Source of the DNA: Codonopsis lanceolata
Lineage: Eukaryota; Streptophyta; Magnoliopsida; Asterales; Campanulaceae
DNA: 64,000 nt
Reading direction: 5' to 3'
Assembly (NCBI GenBank): GCA_013146195.2
Contig: CM028379.1
Location: forward strand, 158,378,437-158,442,436
Positions 44,401 to 53,889 of this stretch are shown here, piece after piece. A program made the position numbers and the translations under genes. The first letter of the stretch is position 1, and each line of letters begins with the position of its first letter. The notes below the pieces were generated by a model that was not told the DNA's origin, ran no database searches, and saw nothing but the letters and a program-made list of their open reading frames with translations.

Positions 44401-47400
44401 TCCACTTATCAACAAGGGGTAACACTTACCTATAAAAAAAAAAAGAATTGTGGGGGGAGGGGGAGACCTTTGATCGTTTGTCGTTGCCTCGTTGGGGAAT
44501 GGGGAGGGGGGAGGAAGATGGGGAAGGAAGTGGGTGTTTCGAGGAAGATGAGCTGCTCTTGGTTTCAACCATGGTTGATTTTGAATTGAATTTGAAATTT
44601 TCTCAGTCGATCCAAAGTGCGTTTGCGGAGAATTACAAGAAATGGAGAGAGAGAGAGAGGGGGGGGGGGATAGAAAAGATGCTGTCAATTGTGAGCCGTG
44701 AGCAAGGGAACAAGCTGTTGGCAAGTCGATTTCGAGGGGATTATTTGAACAGTTTTTATTGGCCTGGGTTTGTACACATTGAGGAGGAGAAATTATATGC
44801 TTTTTAAGGGGATTTTCAAGAATTTCAAGAAATCTCGGGTTTGGAGGACAATTAACGATGGTAATCAAAGCAAGGTTGATCTCAATTGTACTTGCTGCCC
44901 CAGCGATGTGGGACTTGCATTCGGTTTTCTGTTTGAGGCCAGCTTATGGGTTTCATGATGATGGAGAGCCAGTTGTTCGGGCTTATGTTTGTGAGAATGG
45001 ACATGTTTCCAGGGCGTGGACTGACTGACCTTTGTACACTTTGATTGGCTAGTTTTCTGATTTATGGGTATTTCTTTCTTTCATTTAATTTGTGATGATT
45101 TGATTCTACTGTTGTTTTCGTTGTTTCAGCCTTTTGTTTGGCTTGGTGAGTGTATGTCAAAACTGCAATTTTAGCTTCAAAACTGTAGGAAATTAAGATG
45201 CTAGATTATCTGGTTGGCATTTAAGCTTATATCCCTTGATTTCTAAGGTTGCTATAATATTTTCTACGTTCATGATATTATCCGACTTCATGTGTAGAAC
45301 GTTGAAAAGGATTTACATTTACGAAGCCATCAGTAGTCTTCGATCCAAACTACTGATTTAATCGTTCCGTGCAATTTTGCCTCAATCCCAGATATTTTTT
45401 CTTAGTTGATAAAATGAAGAAGACGTGTGCAAAATAGGTATTTAACATAAATTTTAAAGTTCAAGTGCCTTAATTGCAACCTATTGTAACTGTGGCCCAA
45501 AGGTGTGTTTTGCCTTTTTCACATCAAGAAAGTGCAAAGGGCACTAGTGGATGATGCCCATAAAAAAGCTCATGCTGCTACAGATATGTACTCTAATTGT
45601 TTAGGACTTGGTCCCTTAACTAATAGTAATGGCATGGTTTGCGTGTTTCTCTGAAGGAAAGGGATTTGCGTGTTTCTCTGAAAGAAAGGGGTACCACATT
45701 TCTTCTACTCATTCTTCAATTGATCAAAGGAATACGAGAATATCAAACTTCTTTTAATACTAAACAACACATTGGTGTTACTTTCTTCATAGAAAAGTTG
45801 TTTTGAATTGATTTTTTGCAAAAAAATAAAATAAAATATGTTTGCAAAAGGATAAAATTGTACTCCCTCCGTCCCAAAAAAAAAAATAGTCCCATTTTGT
45901 AGTTCTCTTGGTCAACATAATAAAATGTTGATCAAAAATTTATAAAAATTTATTTATCATTATGAAAATTAAAAATTTGATATTGATAGTATTCTTATTA
46001 TTTTATCAATCCTTGAGGGCGTAGTTTTGAATCATTGTGAACCCAAAACCACAGTTATGTTCTCTATGCTCTTTAAGAGGTTAAAATGAAGATGACGATG
46101 TGGATCATAATAATATTAAAAAGACAAGGAGATAAATGATACTCAAACAAGATGGAAAATATAAATACGATATACTAAGTAGATGATCATACCCTGCTGC
46201 ACCGTCATCTGTTTCAATGTGTCTCCTCTTCTTGAGTTTCTTTGGCAGCTTAACCCGGACCAAACTGACATCACCAATCTCGCCAAAACTGCTCTCCATA
46301 TTCAACCACTCCTCTAATAACATGGCTCTCTCCTCTTTAAGCTCAGGTGCTGATGTTCTGAAGTAGTTGATTGCGCTTTCAAAAACTCCTGATGAATGAA
46401 AAAGATTGGAGTTAATTTTGATAGGGATGAAAAGAAGAGAAGTAATCATAATGACTATTCATTTCATAATGACTATTCATAATTCCAAATCCTGAATTGA
46501 AGAAAAATTGGAATTATTCAACAAATAATGTCAGGAAAAAAACAAAGATAAATAATTCCTGTTTGTATTTAGCCCAAGAGAGAATTAGAAAAATAATACA
46601 AAAATAAAAAGCAAACATTCACATAATCAGCTCTCTGCCACGTGAAAACCCAAAAAAAAATAAAATCAAATCAAGTCAAAACTCCACTAATCTAAAAACC
46701 GAGCAGAGGAAAGTCACCGGCGACCAGTTCTGTGGTCCTCCGGCGAGAAATTCCGGCACCGGCGCGTGAGCCTGAATCCGGTGACTTCCGGCAATGGCAA
46801 AGACGCAGACGAGTTTGCCTAGATGAGCTTGTGGCAGCTATGGGCTTGGATTGGATGAAGAGTGAATATTGGAGGCTAGATCTGAAATGAAAATTTTCAG
46901 ATCTGAGCCGGAATCCTTATCTGTGCGCCTTTTTAAGCCTTTCACCTTAAAAAAAGTCGCCAAAGGCGTACGCCCAGCTACTTTGAGTCGCCCATCGACT
47001 CGCCCAGCTTCTTTGAGGCGCCAAAGGCGCTCGCCATTGAAAACTATGCAAAAATCAACGTAAATTTTCAAATCTTAAGTTTAATATAGCAAGGGTGATT
47101 TTGGAAATTCAGACATTTTTGTTAGCTTACTTTTACAAAAAGGACACTCCTAAGTGGAACATTCAAAACGGAAAACCTGCCTCTTTGAAAGGGACAGAGG
47201 GAGTAAAAAGAGGACAGACCTGCACGAGGCTCAAGCCATTGCTGGGTCTCGGAGGGATCCAATGTACACAGGAAGTGAATCACGGAAGGGAGTGGGGGGG
47301 GTAACAGTAACCAAAATACTGAGTATTACTAGCAAAAAGACAAGATATATTACTTCTAGCACGCTGAAGGCATTGTTTCTTCTGCTCGCGAAGAAGTTCC

Positions 47401-50400
47401 TGAACATCGTCTTCTGACAGGTCTTCGCCTTGAACATCCTCTACCATGGCAGACGCCTCAAACTTGGCATAACTTATCCAGACCTTCAAATGCTTTGTTC
47501 GGTCCAAAAGCCGCTCATACAGCTGTCTAGTCCTTTCAAATTCACCCTCCGCTATCTCGAAATCAATGTATGCCTGTCACCAGATAGATGAAAAGTTATC
47601 CCCCATTTCAAATACTTGTACATCTGATTAACAAAAATAAAACACATCTACTACACCATCAAAATAAAATGACATTATTCTTGTAAATATGTCATCAGAT
47701 TGCCCTATGTAATAAATAGGCCTTCATTAATTACTGAAAATGGGAAGTAAAGGGCTCACTATGCTTACGCTCACAGCTGAATATTAGTTTATAACTCATT
47801 TTCTTTCAAGACACTGCCAAGTATGTCAGCATGGTTGGTGGTATTTTCATCATTATTAAGAATCAAATAATGAACCCAACATCTACATTCAAATAACGTA
47901 ACTGAATGAGAGACATTTGAACAGCAAAGTATTTATTCAACCTTAACTGAGATAATTAAGTCATAGGTTGTTACCTTCCACAACAATTCAGGCATATCCA
48001 ATGCAGGTTGGGCAATCGCAAGCTCAAAAATAGCTCTAGCTCGCTCTGTTTCACTTAAAGATCTCTCCAACTCAGCATACTTGCTCCATGCATAGCAGTT
48101 TTCTGGTGACCACTCCAAATACTTCTCATACAACTTCCTACACCGATCTATTTTACCAAGTTGCAGCTCAATTTCAATGTACTTCTTAAAAATCTGTTTG
48201 CTCACAAGTATCAGGAATAAGAAATAAGCCAACTAGTAGCTGTAGAAGAAATCAAAACAAAAGCTTACGAGTATCCTAGACAGATACCTTGTCTTTAGGA
48301 GCCATTCCAATTGCATTTCCGAGAATTTGCCTGGCACCATCAAGATTCAACTGCCTTATTTCAAATTGGGCAGCCAGTAACCAAATCTTTGCGAATGAGA
48401 ACTTCCCATGAGGTATCAGCTTTAAACACTCTCTGCACAAAAAAGAAAAGAACTAAGAACGAGAAGGTACTCCCTGAATATCCAACAGTAACAGTAAAAA
48501 TCAGAAGTATGCCAGGTACTTGTTGCCCACACAAAGCATACATATTATTATTATTATTATTTTTTATTTGGGGGGGGGGATAAGAGAGTTGTTACAAAGG
48601 AGACACCAACTTCAACCAGCAAGCATGCTAAAGTTGAAAGTATTCTCAAACCAAGATTTGAAATTGGGAAGCCAAACAAGACTACGAAGTTTATCTTGAA
48701 AAGTGAAGCCGCCAAGAACATGCATAAAGAAATTAAAGGAAATTTCATTATTAAACTTACCTATACACAAGTCTTGTACGATCCATGTCTTGCGCATCAA
48801 GCTCTTCATATAGAGCATAATTGATCCTGATGTATAGAAAATCAAGTTAACCAAGAACAGTTATATAATATATTTTTTTATAGGAAAGTGTGAGCCCTTA
48901 TTGGTATGAGGATTGGAACCAAGGACCTCAAGGTCCCTTGCCATCTCTCCTACCCCTTGGCGTCAATAACAGTTATATAATATTTCCTAATCAATCTACA
49001 AAGTAATTCAATGTTTAAAATGCTTACCATAAGTAAATATACCGCTGCCAATACCGCTTCTCCTCGGCAGGAGGAACATTAGCAATCGCTCTTTCATAAA
49101 CCTCTCTAATCCTCTCTTTGTTCCCAACACTCTCTTCCAATCGAATGTAATCAAACCATGAGTCATAATTTAGCGGATTTTTCCTAACCTCCTCCTCATA
49201 CTGAAACCTTCTCTTCCCAACAATTGCATCTTCAATCCCTTCCCTATCACCATACTGCTTCTCAAAAGCAACAAATTTCCTATACAAATCCTCAGCACGT
49301 CCCTTTGGTATATGATCAAGAGAAAATTTATAAATGCACCTCGCCCTCTCCGTCTCCTTACATTTCTCCTCAAATTCCGCAAATGCTACAAACAAAACCT
49401 CCGCCTCTTCATCATCAGCCAACTTATCAACTGCCCTTTCATAACAATTCCTGGCCCTAGCAATCTCCCCATTCTTCATCTCAAACTTAGCAAACCTTAT
49501 CCAAGCACTCACTTTCGGCTGACACTGCACAAATCTTTCAAAAATTTCCCTTGCTCGCTCGATTTCGTTATACCGTAGCTCAAACTTAATATATGAAAGC
49601 CACGCTTGCTGATCAGGCTCCCATTTCATCCACCTTTCAAAAATTTGCCTAGCACCTATAAGAAAGTAAATGTAATTAATAAACCCAATCTATCATAAGC
49701 ATACCAACGAAAATGCTACAGAAAACTACCACAGAAGATAATAGCAATACTGTAGGGTTAGGGCTGGAAGTAAGCCGGGCTCGACTCACTTAGTTTTAGT
49801 CAAGCTCAGCTGCACTCGAGCTAGACTTAAGCCAAAGAACCTATGCTCAAACTAAGCTCAATCAATTCAAAATTCACGTAGTATATGAGTCGAGCTCGAG
49901 CCCTCCTCCAGCCTAAGCTAAAAAAAGTTATCAAGCTGGCTCTACTGTGCAATGGACCTCCAACAGCACTCGAGATTGACTTGAGCCAAAGAACCTATGC
50001 TCGAACTTGGGTCAATTATGTCCAAATCCGACCTATATGAAAGTCAAACCCAAGCCTTACTCCAGCCTAAGCTAAGAGGTTATGAACTTCTTTCCCTTGG
50101 AAAGCGGTGAATCATCTGCTCCTTCACTGCCAAGTTGCTGAAGAGCTATGGAATTTTATGCTGGGCTTGTTTAAGGTGACTTGGGTCATACAGATGTCGA
50201 TTCTTGATCATATTAGGGGCTGGTCATTTGGGTACAAGAATAGGAGAAATCACATTTGGGAGACAGCTCCTTTGGGAGTGTGTTGGACTATTTGGAGGGA
50301 GAGTAACCATAGGGCTTAATGCGGAAATGTCTGTCCCAGATCTGAAGAATGCTTAGATTCACACTCTGCATTTTTGGTGCTCCGAGGCAGCTCTTTCTAT

Positions 50401-51184
50401 TTCCTGTCCTTAACACTACTCTTGTAGATTTTGTTAATAATATTTATTGTGGATAATTCTTTGGGTAAGGTATACTCCTATTGTACAAAGGCCGTCTCAC
50501 CTGTTTTCATGTTGTTTATATATATTTTATCACTACTTATCAAAAAATAATAATAATGTTGAACTCAATTCGAATTCAGCTCTTAGCCAGCTTGATTCAT
50601 TAAACAGTCAAGCAAATTTTAATCTACCATAAACAAGATCATGAGATTCGCATACCTGCAACATTCCCCAGCATCTCCTCCATATGGATATATTTATACC
50701 ATAGCTGATCAATCCTAGGCAACAACGTAACCGCCCGATCCCAAACATTTCTCGCATGATTTATAAACTTATTTTTCATCTCGACATCGGCATACTTCAA
50801 CCACATAGTGTGATCTCGATAATCGACGTCCAACGCCCGTTCCCAGACGGACCTCGCTCGGTTGAAGTCCTTCTGCGACTCCTCCCATTTCGCGTACTTC
50901 ACCCAAACGCTCTTGTTCCATCGGACTCTCCGAATTAGGTCTTCGAATTCCTTGCGCTTTCGGAGACGATAATCTGCTAGCTCGGTGGAGTCGGTGATTT
51001 TCTGCTTCGGCGGCCGGATTTCGGCTTCCTGGCGCTCCCGTGCTTCGCGGAGGATTTGTTCGGCAGTGATTTGGATAGGGGCTGGGGTTTTGTTCTTAAC
51101 CCTAGTTGGACGGGGAAGCTTCACCTCCGTCTCTTTTCGCGTTAGGTATCCTAATGCCGGATCGGAATCTTTCGCCGACGCCAT
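41438..51184 (-). CDS. CRNKL1: Crooked-neck-like splicing factor (CRNKL1/Clf1 homologue), 8 exons, 708 aa
   Basis: Core component of the Prp19/NineTeen complex; a scaffold of helical HAT (half-a-TPR) repeats that helps assemble and activate the spliceosome in the nucleus. Exons on the minus strand: 51184-50656, 49655-49028, 48826-48761, 48432-48288, 48193-47975, 47573-47354, 46388-46193 and 41561-41438. All introns are GT-AG, phases agree, and the coding length is 2127 bases, matching the usual family size (about 700 aa). HAT repeats are visible throughout: SVWVKYAKWEESQKDFNRAR, TMWLKYADVEMKNKFINHAR, QAWLSYIKFELRYNEIERAR, SAWIRFAKFEMKNGEIARAR, DSWFDYIRLEESVGNKERIR, NCYAWSKYAELERSLSETER. The N-terminus has LPRPTRVKNKTPAPIQITAEQ, and the C-terminus is Lys-rich then acidic (SDEDEED). 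No frameshift or stop: intact and probably functional. Intron 7 is unusually long (4.6 kb) because of TE insertions; introns 1, 2 and 6 hold smaller ones. Confidence 0.96.
41870..43741 (+). pseudogene. LINE (L1-like) reverse-transcriptase and RNase H remnant in CRNKL1 intron 7
   Basis: Antisense to the host gene. Fragments in several frames: IKDGQGVWVEDKGKIQGE and GPNGTTAEFY (42175-42345) match the pre-RT region of plant L1 ORF2. AAVKLDLSKAYDRINRNSI and KMGFSSNWKCIIFQC (42650-42775) are RT core. NVLLVDGAWKASSSGQAKDG with SLQAEC (43545-43665) is the appended RNase H (RVT_3) domain found in plant L1 elements. Stops and deletions are frequent. It is joined at 43742 to a Mutator-like element. Confidence 0.8.
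42057..42075 (-). mobile_element. 19-base 'tail-only' LINE/SINE insertion with 15-base target duplication
   Basis: The stretch T11-AATAAGTA (minus strand: TACTTATT then A11) is flanked by a perfect direct repeat AACCATACTTAAATG at 42042-42056 and 42076-42090. It is what is left when reverse transcription stops almost at once. It lies inside the older LINE. Confidence 0.8.
44354..44443 (+). mobile_element. Very short SINE, copy 1
   Basis: It begins AGATGGCAAGGG, has a B-box-like GGTTTCAATCC at 44393-44403 and ends in an A-run. It is flanked by AGAATTGTGGGGG on both sides (44341-44353 and 44444-44456). Same family as 48872-48967. It is inserted in the Mutator-like element. Confidence 0.82.
44448..45030 (+). 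pseudogene. Unrecognised captured coding-like segment inside the Mutator-like element
   Basis: An open frame to 44805 encodes an acidic/Gly-rich start, then FSQSIQSAFAENYKKW and LNSFYWPGFVHIEEEKLYAF. A second frame at about 44860-45030 contains AAPAMWDLHSVFCLRPAYGF. The two may be fragments of one host protein with a frame change near 44806. I do not recognise the family, so origin from a host gene is an inference from composition and element type. Confidence 0.35.
45560..46192. other. Remainder of CRNKL1 intron 7 with a partial Stowaway end
   Basis: TACTCCCTCCGTCCC at 45861 is a Stowaway-type terminus followed by AAAAAAAAAAATAGTCCCATTTTGTAG. The opposite end was not found. A 26-base duplicate GGATTTGCGTGTTTCTCTGAA-type repeat lies at 45637-45690. 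Confidence 0.5.
46920..47045. repeat. GGCGC/CGCC-rich short repeat in CRNKL1 intron 6
   Basis: Several copies of GGCGCCAAAGGCGC and TCGCCCAGC(T)TTTGAG occur in an otherwise AT-rich intron. It looks like a fragment of an unclassified element. Confidence 0.45.
48872..48967 (-). mobile_element. Very short SINE, copy 2, in CRNKL1 intron 2
   Basis: It is flanked by a perfect 16-base duplication AACAGTTATATAATAT (48856-48871 and 48968-48983). On the minus strand it has GAGAGATGGCAAGGG, a B-box-like GGTTCCAATCC and an A-run tail. It is about 96 bases, the same family as 44354-44443, and lies in the sense orientation of the gene. Confidence 0.92.
49760..50600. repeat. GAGCTCGAG-rich repeat in CRNKL1 intron 1, split by a LINE fragment
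   Basis: 49760-50070 has repeated (A/G)AGC(T)CGAG and CTTAAGCCAAAGAACCTATGCTC blocks, and AATTCGAATTCAGCTC with CAGCTTGATTC resumes at 50568. The arrangement parallels 13735-14745. Confidence 0.5.
50075..50548 (+). pseudogene. LINE (L1-like) 3' fragment in CRNKL1 intron 1
   Basis: A 5'-truncated zf-RVT region: NHLLLHCQVAEELWNFMLGL and HIWETAPLGVCWTIWRES, ending at 50318. A non-coding tail ends ACTACTTATCAAAAAATAATAATAAT. It is antisense to the host gene. Confidence 0.8.
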
Positions 51185-51893
51185 AACTGGCGGTTGCCGG
51201 TGTGGGTAAGCAGTGGAGAGAGAAAATCCGATCGGTATCGGCGTATGGGCTGATAGAAGGTGATGTATGACGGCGTCGAAGATAAAATAAAGGAGGCATC
51301 ATTTTTATTTACCAAATAAAACCGCTTCCTACTAGGTTTTTCAAAACAATTACCGTATTACTAATTCTTTAAGATTTTCAAAACAAATATTGCTAATTCT
51401 TTTTTATTTTCAAAACAAAAAAGGAAAAATTGCGTGTTTTCAACCGTTTTACTCTCTTAATTTTGTTTTAAATTGGAAAATATTCTTTTATAAAATTGTT
51501 CCAAAATGCCCACAATCCACCATGCAAGAGTTTACAATTTCTTCGATCCATGCTTCGAGTACGAAGGTAATGACGGTGATTTCTCAACTCCCAAAATTCA
51601 CTACCACAGCGCATATTCTTTTTTACTTTGATCTCTTTCCTGTTTCAAATACTTGTTCCCTAATCTCAATTCATATACGAGTATTTCAACAATTCCTAGC
51701 AGTTACTAGAACGATCGAACTACTAGTTCAACATCAATCGTAACAAGTACAAAGGCGTCTTCATTGTCGGACAATGAACAAAAGACATTTCTATCGATCT
51801 CTTGGTATATGTTATAAATGGATTATCGTGTGAATAAGAGCAATTTTCTCTATGCTATTGTGTCTTTTCTTCTTGATGTTCCAATTACTATAA
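51185..51893 (-). promoter_or_regulatory. 5' flank and presumed promoter of CRNKL1
   Basis: The first 115 bases upstream of the ATG are pyrimidine-rich on the minus strand and fit a short 5' leader. No clear TATA box, as is common for housekeeping genes. No other feature seen up to the hAT element at 51902. Confidence 0.4.
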
Positions 51894-51901
51894 TCTATAT
51901 G

Positions 51902-52327
51902 CAGGGCCGGCCTTAGGGGGTGGCAAGAGGGGCTACCGCCATGGGTCCCTAATTTTTAGAGTCTCAAATGTTTGGGTACTACCTTATATTTAGTATATAT
52001 ATTGTAGTGTCAAAATGGTTTATAATTGATTGGTTTCACCCAGTGGTTAAGATGCATATGATTTAAGGTACAGGTCACAGGTTTGAATCATAGGTTGTCA
52101 CTTATTTTAGTCTGTGAACTGTATATAAGTTATAACGTGTTGATTAATTTAGTGTAGAATAGATGACTCAATGGTTAACATACATGGTAGATTATGAGAG
52201 ATTTTGGATTCAATTCTTGCTATGAACTTTTTACTTTTCTTTTTCTCAATACTTTAAATGATTTCATTTTTATAAAGCCCCCCCCCCTTTTTGGCCATGG
52301 GTCTCTCGAACCTCAGGGCCGGCCCTA
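51902..52327. mobile_element. Non-autonomous hAT element, 426 bp, about 0.7 kb upstream of CRNKL1
   Basis: Ends CAGGGCCGGCC and GGCCGGCCCTA; perfect 8-base duplication TCTATATG at 51894-51901 and 52328-52335. Same terminal family as the element in Copia B (17184-18314). Internal segments near 52036-52105 and 52160-52222 have tRNA-like box spacing. Confidence 0.93.
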
Positions 52328-52414
52328 TCTATATGCGTATTATGGTAGATATGATATTACCACAATATGTATTTGATTAAATGCATGAGAGAAACCTTGT
52401 TAATTGCTTTAAAT

Positions 52415-52800
52415 GGATGAATTGTGATGCATTGATTTGGATTCGCGATGTAACTATTTGAAATTGTGATGCATCAATTTGAAATTAGAATACAAAAATA
52501 AATCATGATGCATAGGTCATTTATCACGATGAACAAATCTATGTATATCGATGCATAAATTGTATCAACGATGAACAAATTGAATGAATTGTGATGCATT
52601 GATTTAGAACCACGAAGCATTGATTTGGAATTACGATGCATCAATTTGGAATTGTAATGCATCAATTTAGAATTAGAATACAAAAGTAAATTCTGAAGGT
52701 TATTGATCACAATGCACAAATAGATGCATCGCGATGCACAAATTTGATTTGTGATGCACAAATTGGAATTACGATGCATTGACTTAGAACAAGCAATGCA
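52415..52800. repeat. Degenerate GATGCATC-AATTTG array
   Basis: About a dozen copies of (C/G)(A/G)ATGCAT(C/T)(A/G)ATTT(A/G)GAA occur in both senses at irregular 25-40 base spacing. Confidence 0.75.
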
Positions 52801-52842
52801 ACGCTCACCTGATCGAATTTTATTAAGGGTGTTGGATATTTA

Positions 52843-53640
52843 ATTAATTGAGTTATTGTATTTTTTTAATTGGTTTATTTTAATTATTTATTTGTTTTGC
52901 CTTTCTTGGTATTTACTTTTATTAATTATTATTGTTACACCTGTTATAGAAAAGTAATTTTGGAGATTATGTTTTAATTGGATTTTAGGGCTTATATGAA
53001 TTATTAGTGCTTGTTTGGTGGAGCGTTTTGACAAAAACGCTGATAAAAAATGCAGAGTTTTCTCTTTAAAAGTGTTTCAATACAGCGTTTTAAAACTCAA
53101 TATTTTAAAAATGTGTTACGTTTACAACTATTTTGTTTATAAAAATAGCGTTTTGAAATAGTTTTCCAAACATGTTTACAAGAAAAAAATTGTTTTTTTG
53201 AAAATACTGCGTTTTAAAAACGCTGCGTTTTCAAAACGCTGCACCAGACGAGACCTTAATCTATTAGGATTTTGTGTTTTTTTGTAACACAAGTTAAGTG
53301 AGTCGTTTGTCTGGTTAAATGAGACACGACTGACCTAAATATAATTGGTAAGGAATCATTCTTATTTGGTAAGTCTATATTTGATAATATCTTGTCTTTC
53401 TTTATTGCCTAACCTACTAATCTTTCATGGTAAGTGGTTTTCTTATTTTATAAGGTTTTTAGGTGAAGGATGCAAGTATATATAGAAGAGTACGTAGCTC
53501 AAAAAGCTTAAAACGTTTACTTCATACACAAAATTATAAGAGAGAGAGATATCAAAAACTGCTGCAACTCCAGTCTTGAATGATCTGTTGAATGAAGCTA
53601 CATCGAATCATTCATTCATCCAGTTACCAACATTGTTTTT
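52843..53640 (+). mobile_element. Possible Copia LTR carrying a Tourist-like MITE
   Basis: It starts TGTTGGATATTTAATTAATTGAG, a common plant Copia LTR opening, and has a TATATATAGAAGAGTAC box near 53477. The MITE at 53007-53255 lies inside. End and duplication not defined. Confidence 0.35.
53007..53255. mobile_element. Tourist-like (PIF/Harbinger) MITE, copy 3 (inverted), 249 bp
   Basis: Ends GTGCTTGTTTGGTG and CACCAGACGAGACC; TTA at 53004-53006 and 53256-53258. It is the reverse complement of the copy at 15027-15291 over its length. Confidence 0.9.
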
Positions 53641-53889
53641 TGTTTGCATTCACTACTGTTTTGCTAAAAGCTTTTTAGCATATATCAGTCTAGGTAGTTT
53701 GGGTGTTATTATTATTAAAAGTCAAATCTGCTATCTTGAGGGTTTTTCATAAATTCTATGTAGAAACTCACATACCTTAGATTTACTTAAAATCATTAAG
53801 TTAAAAGCAGCTAATTAAAATACTTATTCAAAATCCTTAAATCGGTTTCAAAACTTAGACTTTGTAACAAGTATAAATCTATCTTCTAA

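Larger units (their letters stand above)
43742..45559. mobile_element. Mutator-like element with long inverted repeats and internal gene-like sequence (Pack-MULE type)
   Basis: Left arm about 43742-44045 and right arm about 45350-45559 are inverted repeats: AAAACACACCTTTGG / CCAAAGGTGTGTTTT, CCACTTGAACTTTAAAATTT / AAATTTTAAAGTTCAAGTGCC, and TCTGGGATTGAGGC / GCCTCAATCCCAGA. The right end reads GGATGATGCCC. The 1.3 kb interior is of different composition and has a C/T-rich leader-like part (44090-44200) and an open frame 44448-44805. Long TIRs around gene-like DNA define Pack-MULEs. I could not read a convincing 9-base duplication; left-end decay is likely. Confidence 0.7.

Noticed and set aside
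44332..44868. Minus-strand 178-codon Pro/Ser-rich frame in CRNKL1 intron 7
   Set aside because: It crosses a SINE with its A-tail and G-runs, and its composition is a complement effect of G-rich plus-strand text.
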